8,902 nt of DNA from an uncultured Bacteroidaceae bacterium (GCA_934293005.1 CAKQYA010000052.1:1-8902); one strand, 5' to 3'. Positions 1 through 6,639 are shown, counted from the stretch's first letter. The notes: generated from the sequence alone by a model not told the origin. Numbers and translations are program-made.

Positions 1-158
1 TTGGTGAACGTATCGGTGTGCAGCGTGCTCAAATTTCAAAGTTGGAGAAAGGTGCAAGTGTTATCACATTGCCAACAATGAGTCGTGTATTCCAAGCTTT
101 GGGTATCGCAACTGCCACTCTTGATTTGGGTATTGCAGGCAAGATTGCGTTGTGGTAA
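1..158 (+). CDS. HTH (XRE/HigA-like) antitoxin or regulator, C-terminal part only
   Basis: The frame starting at base 3 is open from the window edge to the TAA at 156-158 and gives 51 residues. The start of the gene lies outside the window. The visible part begins GERIGVQRAQISKLEKG, which is the second half of a Cro/C1-type helix-turn-helix: the recognition helix followed by the SKLEKG turn. Next comes the ITLPTMSRVFQALGI segment typical of this fold, and the protein ends GIAGKIALW. In Bacteroidales, short HTH proteins with this tail commonly act as antitoxins beside a RelE/HigB-like toxin, which would lie upstream, outside the window. That pairing is inference. The HTH assignment itself is firm. 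A hairpin terminator about 70 bp downstream separates this gene from the next unit. Confidence 0.8.
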   Translation, partial: GERIGVQRAQISKLEKGASVITLPTMSRVFQALGIATATLDLGIAGKIALW

Positions 159-227
159 GATAATTAACAAATAAACGGATATCACTACTTCCACGAAAAT
201 CTTTTGACAATATCTTGAACCCCCTAT

Positions 228-276
228 AACTCCAGCATCGTTATCAGCCGAAGATAACCATGCTGGAGTTTCGTTT
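228..276 (+). terminator. Intrinsic-type terminator after the HTH gene
   Basis: The arms AACTCCAGCAT (228-238) and ATGCTGGAGTT (260-270) are perfect reverse complements. Inside them GTTATC (240-245) pairs with GATAAC (253-258) around a 7-nt loop, leaving one C/C mismatch. The stem is about 17 bp and is followed by TCGTTTT, a short T-rich tract. It sits between the end of the upstream HTH gene and the promoter of the next unit, so it fits a + strand terminator. The tail is not a pure T run. Confidence 0.7.
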
Positions 277-351
277 TGGTCCACATACAGACGTAAAATC
301 TTTAATTTCGAAAAGAAATATGCCTAAAAACGCAATATTTATCCAAATTCA

Positions 352-383
352 TTAGTTCATTTCAGAAAATCTATATACCTTTG
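352..383 (+). promoter_or_regulatory. Bacteroidetes-type promoter for the regulator/restriction unit
   Basis: TACCTTTG at 376-383 matches the Bacteroidetes -7 consensus TAnnTTTG exactly and lies 26 bp before the ATG at 410. The -33 element is weak: TTAG at 352-355, instead of TTTG, at about the right distance (20 bp). Transcription would start around 388-392 and leave a very short leader. The position directly ahead of the regulator gene, with no other candidate in the gap, supports it. The start site itself is inferred. Confidence 0.55.
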
Positions 384-409
384 GAGCACAAAACCCATTA
401 TAACACATC

Positions 410-670
410 ATGAGTAATAAAGGTTTAAATCGTATTAAGGTCGTTCTTGTAGAGCAACGCAAGACAAGCAAATGGCTCGCAGAACAATTAGGCAAAGGTG
501 AAGCCACCGTATCAAAATGGTGCACAAACCGCAGCCAGCCATCATTAGAAACCCTTGTTGAAATAGCGAGGGTGTTGCAGGTTGATGTCAAGGATCTCCT
601 TCAATCAACCATAGAAGACCAGCCCATGGTTTATATTAAACTTCCTAACAACAAAGGATTACAAGGTTAG
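410..670 (+). CDS. Small Cro/C1-type HTH transcriptional regulator
   Basis: This 86-residue protein is almost entirely one helix-turn-helix domain (about residues 7-66). SKWLAEQLGKGEATVSKWCTN forms helices 2 and 3, and QPSLETLVEIARVLQVDVKDLL forms the last helices. The C-terminal tail IEDQPMVYIKLPNNKGLQG is short. Regulators of this type are often the first gene of restriction or defence units in Bacteroidales, where they are thought to tune expression of the downstream nuclease. Here it lies about 100 bp ahead of the McrB-like gene in the same direction, behind a TAnnTTTG promoter, so autoregulation of the unit is likely but not shown. The ATG at 410 is the first start after the promoter, and no purine-rich ribosome site is evident, as is common in Bacteroidetes. 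The fold is certain; the target is unknown. Confidence 0.85.
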   Translation: MSNKGLNRIKVVLVEQRKTSKWLAEQLGKGEATVSKWCTNRSQPSLETLVEIARVLQVDVKDLLQSTIEDQPMVYIKLPNNKGLQG

Positions 671-674
671 CTTT

Positions 675-755
675 ATGAAAAAAGGAAAGAAACAACTGCT
701 CATGCAGCAGATTGAGAACGGAGGTCAAACTATGCATTCTAACACATCTTGTTAA
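675..755 (+). CDS. 26-codon mini-ORF between regulator and McrB-like gene
   Basis: An ATG at 675, five bases after the regulator stop, opens a 26-codon frame beginning MKKGKKQLLMQQIENGG and ending in TAA at 753-755. A second in-frame ATG at 732 is preceded by GGAGG (720-724) at a 7-nt spacing. This is an unusually good Shine-Dalgarno match for this kind of organism, yet it would give only a 7-residue peptide. It could be a small coupled peptide, a leader linking translation of the regulator to the McrB-like gene 17 bp further on, or the start of a gene that has been lost. I do not recognise the peptide. Confidence 0.3.
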   Translation: MKKGKKQLLMQQIENGGQTMHSNTSC

Positions 756-772
756 CTAAAAATCGGGATATT

Positions 773-2608
773 ATGACAAATTCGGAAACATTGGAAAATG
801 AGTTCAGAGATTATATTAAAGGATGTGTGCTATCAAGAAGACCTGCGAATAAAACAGATATCATAATAGGAAAAAATGCCGCCGAAAGTTATATCAGTTT
901 TGTTAAACCAGATAAACTCTTTAGTTACAATCCAACGAAGTGGGCTCATATAAAGGATATCTTTGATATTGATAGTTCTGAAAGAGTCTATGAGATAATT
1001 AAGGGATTATTTACTGATGCAGAGTTTAACAAAGTCGATAATGAAGGTTCAAGCCAATATTTTAGAAGCAACGCAATAAAACAATACTACTGTTTTTTGA
1101 AGGCGAGAGAAGTGTTTCTGTCTTATTCCAAAACTGAGAATAATGAACACAAAAGACAGGAGAAGGACTCTCTTCAGCAAATCTTCTATGGTGCACCCGG
1201 TACAGGCAAGTCTTATACAATCAACAAGGATACGGAAGGTGAGGACGTGATTCGCACAACATTCCATCCTGACACTGATTACTCAACATTTGTTGGCGCT
1301 TATAAGCCGACGACAATAGAGGAAGATGTGATGACCGTAATAGGCACAAAGGCTGTGCCAGTAGAGAATGCCGACGGTTCGCACCGCAAAGAGTCGAAGA
1401 TAGTGTATGAGTTTGTGCAGCAAGCATTCCTCCAGGCATACGTTGCGGCTTGGAGGAAGTATGCCGAAGCCAATGGTGAGAAGCCTCGCAAGCAATTTCT
1501 GGTGATTGAAGAAATCAACCGCGGCAACTGCGCTCAGATATTTGGTGACCTGTTCCAATTGCTCGACCGTAATGCGCAAGGTTTCTCCGACTATCCAATC
1601 ACGGCCGATGCCGACATGAAGCGTCAGTTGAAGAAGTCCTTTGCCGGATTGTCGTTGGCTGGGGCAGACAGCATCAATGCCATGTACAAAGGGTGCGATG
1701 TGTGCCGTGAAGTCCTTGAGGGTGACATCCTTCTCCTGCCGGGCAACCTCTACATCTGGGCTACGATGAACACCTCCGACCAAAGCCTGTTCCCCATCGA
1801 CTCTGCCTTCAAGCGTCGTTGGGACTGGACCTATCGTCCAATCTCTGACGCAAAAGAAGGATGGAAAATCAAAACCGACGGTAATCTCTATGACTGGTGG
1901 ACGTTCCTTGAGAAAATCAACGATAAAGTTGGCTCGCTCACCAATAGCGAAGACAAGAAGCTTGGCTACTTCTTCTGCAAGGCTGACAGCGAGAATATAA
2001 TCTCTGCCGACACATTCGTGGGAAAGGTTATCTTCTATTTGTGGAATGACGTGTTCAAGGACTATGAATTTGGCGACACTATCTTTGATGACGGTAAGGG
2101 TGGCAAACTCACCTTCGATAGGTTCTATGTAGCTGATACTGCGGGAGAAGCAAAAGTTATGGAAGAGAATCTTGCGCTATTCTTAAAGAACTTAGGCGTA
2201 GTACCGATAGATGTGTTTGAAGATGTTTTTAGCGAGTCAGATGATTCGGACATAGACGAAGACAATTATGAAGGCAATGCCAATGAAGGTAAAATTCGTC
2301 TTACGGTAAAATTCCCTGACGGTACCTTCATCTCGGGCAATACTAAGTTTGATTCCTATTTTGAGGCATTAAAGAAGATAGGTCTTGATAAAGCTGAAAA
2401 GATTGCTTCAGAAAAGAGGTATCAACGGCATGGGTGTGCCCTCATTACGAAAGTAGAGGAACAAGGAATCTTGAATTCAGCAGATTATTCTTACATAGAG
2501 GAACAGGGCTTCTACATAGTAAAAGGCATAAACGGCAAAACTATGAGGAATATTCTTAGATTGCTTTCACAACAATTAAATCTTCAGCTTGAAGTAAATT
2601 ACGAATGA
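773..2608 (+). CDS. McrB-like AAA+ NTPase subunit of a two-gene restriction system
   Basis: This is the motor and specificity subunit of an McrBC/LlaJI-type restriction system. I take the ATG at 773 (611 aa). The frame also opens at a TTG (749), but that overlaps the mini-ORF and has no support. Residues about 1-120 are an AT-rich N-terminal domain of unknown type. Walker A is GAPGTGKS (140-147). The Walker B region reads LVIEEINRG (243-251), with E-E in place of the usual D-E, and continues NCAQIFGDLFQLLDR. The McrB signature follows as ATMNTSDQSLFPID, then the arginine finger region AFKRRWDW (about 346-352). An acidic linker (about 487-506) leads to a C-terminal domain (about 507-611) beginning KFPDGTFISGNTKF, probably a small accessory or recognition domain. 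McrB proteins use GTP; the nucleotide here is not determined. Its TGA overlaps the ATG of the nuclease gene by 4 bp, implying coupled translation and a fixed complex. Confidence 0.9.
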   Translation: MTNSETLENEFRDYIKGCVLSRRPANKTDIIIGKNAAESYISFVKPDKLFSYNPTKWAHIKDIFDIDSSERVYEIIKGLFTDAEFNKVDNEGSSQYFRSNAIKQYYCFLKAREVFLSYSKTENNEHKRQEKDSLQQIFYGAPGTGKSYTINKDTEGEDVIRTTFHPDTDYSTFVGAYKPTTIEEDVMTVIGTKAVPVENADGSHRKESKIVYEFVQQAFLQAYVAAWRKYAEANGEKPRKQFLVIEEINRGNCAQIFGDLFQLLDRNAQGFSDYPITADADMKRQLKKSFAGLSLAGADSINAMYKGCDVCREVLEGDILLLPGNLYIWATMNTSDQSLFPIDSAFKRRWDWTYRPISDAKEGWKIKTDGNLYDWWTFLEKINDKVGSLTNSEDKKLGYFFCKADSENIISADTFVGKVIFYLWNDVFKDYEFGDTIFDDGKGGKLTFDRFYVADTAGEAKVMEENLALFLKNLGVVPIDVFEDVFSESDDSDIDEDNYEGNANEGKIRLTVKFPDGTFISGNTKFDSYFEALKKIGLDKAEKIASEKRYQRHGCALITKVEEQGILNSADYSYIEEQGFYIVKGINGKTMRNILRLLSQQLNLQLEVNYE

Positions 2609-4731
2609 GAATACTTATAGAAGAATACCAGTACAACGTCGCCGATGTGAAAGACATTCTCCAAGGCATAGATGCTTTGGAGAATGTCGAAGGATGTGTG
2701 TCCATACACTATGTAGGGTATTACTATAACACACTGCTGAAAGACTGTGTATTCATTCTTCCAAAGGTACTTCTGAAGGATGTCGAAAGAGGGGAACGGG
2801 TGTTCGGCAAATACCGACCTGAAGACATTGCCAATCTGGACGTAAAGAATCCACTGGAACCCGAGGAACGAAACTTCATCTACAAGTTTGCCGTATGGAT
2901 CTATCGTGCCATCGTGGTGTTCAAGAATGACAAGCGCAACGATACTGATATTGTCTATCATCAAAAGATAGCCCAGGTGGGTACAGCTTCACGCCGTCTG
3001 AGCAACACGTATCTCGACATTCTGCTCTCGCTGATACAGTTCAACCGCGACAATCAGAGTTTCTTCTTCTTCATCGTGAAGAACCAACATAGCGGACTGA
3101 ACAAGATCAACTGGACACGCACAATAGCATCCTCCAATGCCATTGTGCAAAATGGACAGCCCATCTATCTCAATCCAGTCAACAAAAAGCGCCGCATCAA
3201 CTTTGACGAGGAACTGCTCATCATATACTTCTCCATCCTTAACTATATTGGTGACACCTATGGTTTCCCCAAGGAGATATGTTGCCAGTATCAGCTCATC
3301 ACTGGCAAACGTTTTGAGACATATATCAATGGCTTCGGCAAGACACGTCTCCATCAAATCAAATACAAGTATTTCTCCGACAAAGCCCTGCAGCTATGGA
3401 ATCTCTGTTATGCTTTCTTTGAACAAAGCAAGCAAGTGTATGTAAGCACCGACCGCCGAGAGTACTTGCTCGTAAAGAACTTCTATATTGTCTTTGAGGC
3501 AATCATTGATGAACTTGTTGGCGATAATCCTCTGCCTGACGGTATGGACAAACGTCAGGACGACGGCAAGATTGTGGACCACCTCTTCACGGCTGCCAGC
3601 CTAACAGAAAATAAATGCCAGCAGAGTGATGCGAATGCTCGCCAAACCTATTATATAGGTGACTCCAAGTATTACAAGATGGGGCACGAACTTGGGCGAG
3701 AGTCGGTGTACAAACAATATACTTATGCCCGCAACGTCATTCAGTGGAACCTTGATATATTCAATGGACTGAACGACACTGTGAAATCATCCCATGTACG
3801 AATACGAGATGAAAGAACTGAAGGCTATGAGATTATCCCTAATTTTTTCATCTCTGCCAAGCTAAATGATGAATTCCGCTACGACGATGATGGCATAGAA
3901 AAGACAGACCGCAAGAAGAATAAGCATAAGAATGTGCAGTTCATGAACCGCCTGTTTGACCGCGACACCATGCTGTTGTTCCACTACGATGTCAATTTCC
4001 TGTACGTTCTTTCGCTCTATGCCCGCGACAACGTCAGCCAGAAGGCGGCATGGAAGAGCAGAATACGCGAACGTTTCCGCAAAGAGATACAGGAGTGGCT
4101 TCAGAAAGACTATGACTTCTACGCCATGAGAGCAAAGCCTGGCGTGGACGATGCAGCATACATAAAGACCCATTTCCAGCAGGTATTGGGCAAGATGTAC
4201 ACACCTTTTGTCCAAGACAAGCACATCTATTCCCTTGCCTTGGATAACGCTGACCAGTACAAAGCTGAAAACGATGCATTGCTCAGCGAACTTCGCCAGC
4301 ACTTCTTTGTAGAACCCTGTGCTTTGGGTCGGAATCCGCTTGAAGTACTGCCAGAGGTTTCTGCTGTCGGCACAGGCGTTATGCCGCCCGATGCCAATGA
4401 AAAGAATGTGCTCACATGCCTCGTCAGGAAGACGGACGACAACTTCAAAAACTATTTCGAGCACAACGGAAAAAGCTACACCATGGAACGCATTCCTACC
4501 ATCAATCTTATGGGTGTCAAATATATGTTGCCCATGGTGGGCGGCATGATTGACGGCTACTACGAGATTGAGCGCATGGCTTTTGTGGACAACAAAGGTG
4601 TGCCAGGATTGCGCCTGCGATTGGGCGAATATCACCACATCGGTGATAAATGGGTGCATATCTACCGCACAAAGATGCAGCCCAGTAAACTTATATCATT
4701 GGACTACACCATGAAAATGTATAACGAATAA
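2605..4731 (+). CDS. LlaJI/McrC-like PD-(D/E)xK restriction endonuclease subunit
   Basis: This 708-residue partner of the McrB-like protein is the probable DNA-cutting subunit. The central region carries the LlaJI-family layout. WTRTIA (170-175) comes first. The helix around YIVFEAIIDELVG (294-306) follows. DGKIVDHLF has acidic D325, and YIGDSKYYK supplies D353 and K355 of the PD-(D/E)xK core. KQYTYARNVI with Q371 follows the core. In LlaJI the R2 subunit similarly pairs with an McrB-like R1. The N-terminal ~160 residues probably dock on the AAA+ ring, by analogy with McrC. The C-terminal ~110 residues, with GVKYMLPMVGGMIDGYYEIE (637-656), look like a separate domain, possibly a DNA-reading one (inference). 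Start: ATG overlapping the McrB-like stop as ATGA. No methyltransferase accompanies it, unlike the true LlaJI locus, so targeting of modified DNA is the more likely mode. Confidence 0.85.
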   Translation: MRILIEEYQYNVADVKDILQGIDALENVEGCVSIHYVGYYYNTLLKDCVFILPKVLLKDVERGERVFGKYRPEDIANLDVKNPLEPEERNFIYKFAVWIYRAIVVFKNDKRNDTDIVYHQKIAQVGTASRRLSNTYLDILLSLIQFNRDNQSFFFFIVKNQHSGLNKINWTRTIASSNAIVQNGQPIYLNPVNKKRRINFDEELLIIYFSILNYIGDTYGFPKEICCQYQLITGKRFETYINGFGKTRLHQIKYKYFSDKALQLWNLCYAFFEQSKQVYVSTDRREYLLVKNFYIVFEAIIDELVGDNPLPDGMDKRQDDGKIVDHLFTAASLTENKCQQSDANARQTYYIGDSKYYKMGHELGRESVYKQYTYARNVIQWNLDIFNGLNDTVKSSHVRIRDERTEGYEIIPNFFISAKLNDEFRYDDDGIEKTDRKKNKHKNVQFMNRLFDRDTMLLFHYDVNFLYVLSLYARDNVSQKAAWKSRIRERFRKEIQEWLQKDYDFYAMRAKPGVDDAAYIKTHFQQVLGKMYTPFVQDKHIYSLALDNADQYKAENDALLSELRQHFFVEPCALGRNPLEVLPEVSAVGTGVMPPDANEKNVLTCLVRKTDDNFKNYFEHNGKSYTMERIPTINLMGVKYMLPMVGGMIDGYYEIERMAFVDNKGVPGLRLRLGEYHHIGDKWVHIYRTKMQPSKLISLDYTMKMYNE

Positions 4732-5042
4732 GTGACAAGTTCAAGGTTTATCCTTTCGTCAAAAAGAGAAGTAAGGTTACAGGAGCTGTTGTAAACTGTA
4801 TTTATGAATATGAAACAAAACTGCACCCAATAACATTCACGGATAATACGACTGAAAATGTCAAGATAATGAATGGTGAAACAAAACTGCAAACAATCAT
4901 TGCCTTCTCTGCTATGCTACTGAGAATGACTGTGCACGAAATACTTGACCTTGAAAATCTGTGTCACATCTTCCAAACAGCAACAGTTAAGGAAGCTGGA
5001 TTGTTCGAAGTTTTTAAGATGATATCAAAAATTCAGTTGTGA
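4725..5042 (+). pseudogene. Start-less open frame after the nuclease gene, possible gene remnant
   Basis: One + strand frame stays open for about 105 codons, from just inside the end of the nuclease gene to the TGA at 5040-5042. It has no in-frame ATG until 4869, which would give a 57-residue peptide. The translation looks protein-like rather than random: KVYPFVKKRSKVTGAVVNC near the start, LQTIIAFSAMLLRMTVHEIL in the middle and TVKEAGLFEVFKMISKIQL at the end. I do not recognise the family. It may be the tail of a deleted gene whose 5' part was lost when the restriction unit was assembled, a short gene starting at 4869, or chance. It fills most of the 448-bp gap between the nuclease and the sulfur-binding-domain protein. 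Confidence 0.35.
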
Positions 5043-5103
5043 ACAATGGACAAAGAGTCAAAACCCCATCATTGTATGGTCTCGACACAAATGATTAACC
5101 AAG

Positions 5104-5153
5104 TTATCTACCATTAAAAATGGTAACTTACAGCCTTTAATGGTGGTAGATAA
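5104..5153. repeat. Imperfect inverted repeat ahead of the SBD-like gene
   Basis: TTATCTACCATTAAA (5104-5118) pairs with TTTAATGGTGGTAGATAA (5136-5153), leaving a 3-nt bulge in the right arm and a 17-nt loop. The right arm ends 26 bp before the ATG at 5180. There is no T-run after it on either strand at a position expected for a terminator. It may be an operator, an RNA structure in the leader of the next gene, or a junction relic. Confidence 0.5.
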
Positions 5154-5179
5154 GCTTCGAATAAAATGAGGAATACACT

Positions 5180-5746
5180 ATGCACGAACTGAAACATTAC
5201 ATTGATAAGTTCTCCTCACTCAATACGGCAAAGATGAAAGGACATCGAGCACCGCACAAGGCAGTGTTGCTCCTTGCTGTTATTGATCTCGTAGAGGAAC
5301 GCAAGATCACATCCCCATGCATTGACCTGTCTGACGAGTTGGTTGAGAGGTTCAATGACATCTGGCACAAGTACCTTGGCACGTCAGCCATATTCACACC
5401 CGACATCTGCAAGCCGTATTTTCATATGCAACATGAATCTTTTTGGAGATTGGTCGAAAACAATGAGGTCGTTCGCGGCATGGCAGCTGAACCTAATCTC
5501 TGGGTACAGGCAAAGAAGGAACAGAAAGACTTGCCGAAAGGCAGTTATTCCGTTCATGCCATGCGCCGCGCCTTCGCTTACGCAGAGATTGACGGAATGC
5601 TCTTCCAACTCTTACGAAATGCTGACGCGAGGGCAATGCTTCGTGTGACACTCATCAATACGTATTTGGTCAACCAGTCCACCAAGACCATGCCAAATCT
5701 AAACTCACTGATTGCGGCATTACCTTTGTTTGCTTTAGTGGCGTAA
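5180..5746 (+). CDS. ScoMcrA-type sulfur-binding-domain (SBD-like) protein lacking HNH
   Basis: Two blocks of this 188-residue protein match the sulfur-binding domain that reads phosphorothioate DNA in ScoMcrA-type restriction enzymes. One is RAPHKAVLLLAVIDLVEE (23-40), the PHKP-LLLA-LDL-E block. The other is ICKPYFHMQHESFWRLV (76-92), corresponding to the PFF-L-FW-L block. The section DGMLFQLLRNADARAMLRVTLINTYL (from about 138) also fits the end of that domain. In ScoMcrA-like enzymes an HNH nuclease follows; here the protein stops after a 25-residue tail with no Cys or His pairs. Either it is a stand-alone reader or a truncated enzyme. AGGA at 5169-5172 precedes the ATG. It lies in the same direction as the McrB/LlaJI pair, about 450 bp downstream, so it could supply target recognition to that system (inference). 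Binding to phosphorothioate rather than another modification is also inference. Confidence 0.75.
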   Translation: MHELKHYIDKFSSLNTAKMKGHRAPHKAVLLLAVIDLVEERKITSPCIDLSDELVERFNDIWHKYLGTSAIFTPDICKPYFHMQHESFWRLVENNEVVRGMAAEPNLWVQAKKEQKDLPKGSYSVHAMRRAFAYAEIDGMLFQLLRNADARAMLRVTLINTYLVNQSTKTMPNLNSLIAALPLFALVA

Positions 5747-5770
5747 TATAGGATTGAAGTGATGTATAAA

Positions 5771-6097
5771 CCCAAATCGGTCATTAGACAAAAAAATGAT
5801 TAAGTCAATGAATATCGCCTTTGGCATAGCTCAGCTAAATTATCCAGTTAAAGCCAAAGCATATCAGCAGAATGTCTTTATTCAGTTTTTCAAGCATGCA
5901 ACACCCATAAAAAAGTATCACGTGATACTTTACAAAGTATCCTTACTCTCTTTTTTGGACGAAGTAATTATTGTTTCCATGACCTTTGCATTATACGCAT
6001 GGCCCAAACGGTGACAAGAATTGAAAAGAATAGAACCAATTTTCTATTGACCGCCATTAGAAAATGACAAGAAGCTTTTTCTAATGACCGATTTGGG
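5771..6097. mobile_element. 327-bp MITE-like segment with terminal inverted repeats
   Basis: The left end CCCAAATCGGTCATTAGA (5771-5788), followed by CAAAAAA, is mirrored at the right end by TTTTTCTAATGACCGATTTGGG (6076-6097). Allowing for two bases missing from the right copy, about 22 bp match. A second, direct copy of the inner part, TTTTCTATTGACCG (6040-6053), lies just inside the right end. CATTAGAAAA (6055-6064) and TTTTCTAATG (6077-6086) also form a local hairpin. No target-site duplication is evident: TATAAA on the left, ATTATT on the right. No transposase is encoded. The 72-codon + strand frame inside (5796-6014) does not look like a real protein. A non-autonomous element or a pair of recombinase or regulator sites are the main options. 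Confidence 0.45.
5912..5931. promoter_or_regulatory. Perfect 20-bp palindrome, operator-like
   Basis: AAAGTATCAC (5912-5921) is followed directly by its exact reverse complement GTGATACTTT (5922-5931). A perfect 20-bp palindrome without a loop suggests a binding site for a dimeric DNA-binding protein rather than a terminator. Its core AGTATCAC recurs, slightly varied, in the repeat cluster at 6165-6242. Confidence 0.5.
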
Positions 6098-6164
6098 ATT
6101 ATTCGAATATTCACCTCAATAGCAGTGTCAGAACGGAGAACACTACTAAGCATAGCGACCTTCT

Positions 6165-6242
6165 CAGTACCACTTTCAGTATCATCTATCTGGTACTGGA
6201 GTTTATCTTAGGTGATACTGCAGTAACACTTAGGTGGTACTG
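6165..6242. repeat. Cluster of six CAGTAnCAn repeats in both orientations
   Basis: Within 78 bp I find CAGTACCAC (6165-6173), CAGTATCAT (6177-6185), CTGGTACTG (6190-6198), GGTGATACTG (6211-6220), CAGTAACAC (6221-6229) and GGTGGTACTG (6233-6242). All are versions of CAGTAnCAn on one strand or the other (order + + - - + -), spaced near 12 bp with one degenerate slot around 6200-6210. The pattern looks like an iteron or multi-site binding array for a regulator, replication or recombination protein. No gene coding for such a protein is evident nearby. Confidence 0.55.
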
Positions 6243-6309
6243 ACAGGCACCCAAATTGATGTATTTCTCATATTTATTGGAATAAATTTCAGAGTCAGCC
6301 ACAACCTTT

Positions 6310-6639
6310 TCAAGCATCAGTTTTATCACATCTTGCTCCTTGGAAGAAAACAGGATGATACCACGCCCACTCATTTTTCGGATGAACCTGAATAAAGATA
6401 GTTTCCTTGTGTTTAACACTAACTTTGCGCCGAAAGAATTGATGTCTGAGGCTACAGACAAAGTTCTTTACCTTTGCTTGGCACTCTTCCTTGGTCATAC
6501 CTCCTATTTCAATCATAGAGTCAAGTACATCGCCAAGTTCATCAAAAGCAATATCATGATGATATTCTTTAGTAGTTCCATCCTTTTCTCCATAGATACG
6601 GTAGTAATCAGAGCCTCGACCTTGCAAGCGATAAGGCAT
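6310..6639 (-). CDS. Small hypothetical protein
   Basis: This - strand frame of 109 residues starts at an ATG preceded by AAAGG about 8 nt upstream and lies just past the terminator of the neighbouring operon. Residues 1-61 read like a genuine soluble protein: MPYRLQGRGSDYYRIYGEKD, then EYHHDIAFDELGDVLDSMIE, then GGMTKEECQAKVKNFV. The last third is rich in Arg, Lys, His and Phe and less convincing, so the 3' end may be frameshifted or degenerate. An overlapping - strand frame to 6186 is the alternative continuation. I do not recognise a family, and no membrane segment or known catalytic motif is visible. It may be a cargo or orphan gene between the repeat cluster and the defence operon. Confidence 0.5.
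   Translation of the reverse strand: MPYRLQGRGSDYYRIYGEKDGTTKEYHHDIAFDELGDVLDSMIEIGGMTKEECQAKVKNFVCSLRHQFFRRKVSVKHKETIFIQVHPKNEWAWYHPVFFQGARCDKTDA

Noticed and set aside
1283..1783. 166-codon - strand open frame opposite the McrB-like gene
   Set aside because: It is antisense to the conserved AAA+ core, whose Walker B and NTSD motifs fix the coding strand.
3862..4659. 265-codon - strand open frame opposite the nuclease gene
   Set aside because: It lies wholly inside the LlaJI-like gene, shows no recognisable motif, and the + strand protein has clear catalytic residues. It is an antisense shadow.
2605..4731. Classical type II LlaJI restriction-modification system
   Set aside because: The nuclease resembles LlaJI R2, but the accompanying methyltransferases expected for that system are not in the window, so I did not assign that type.
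5796..6014. 72-codon + strand frame inside the MITE-like segment
   Set aside because: The composition is not protein-like, it has no ribosome site, it crosses the perfect palindrome, and no family resemblance is seen.
6186..6461. 91-codon - strand frame overlapping the small hypothetical gene
   Set aside because: It starts only at a TTG, follows an in-frame stop and ends within the repeat cluster. I kept it as a possible frameshifted continuation but not as a gene.
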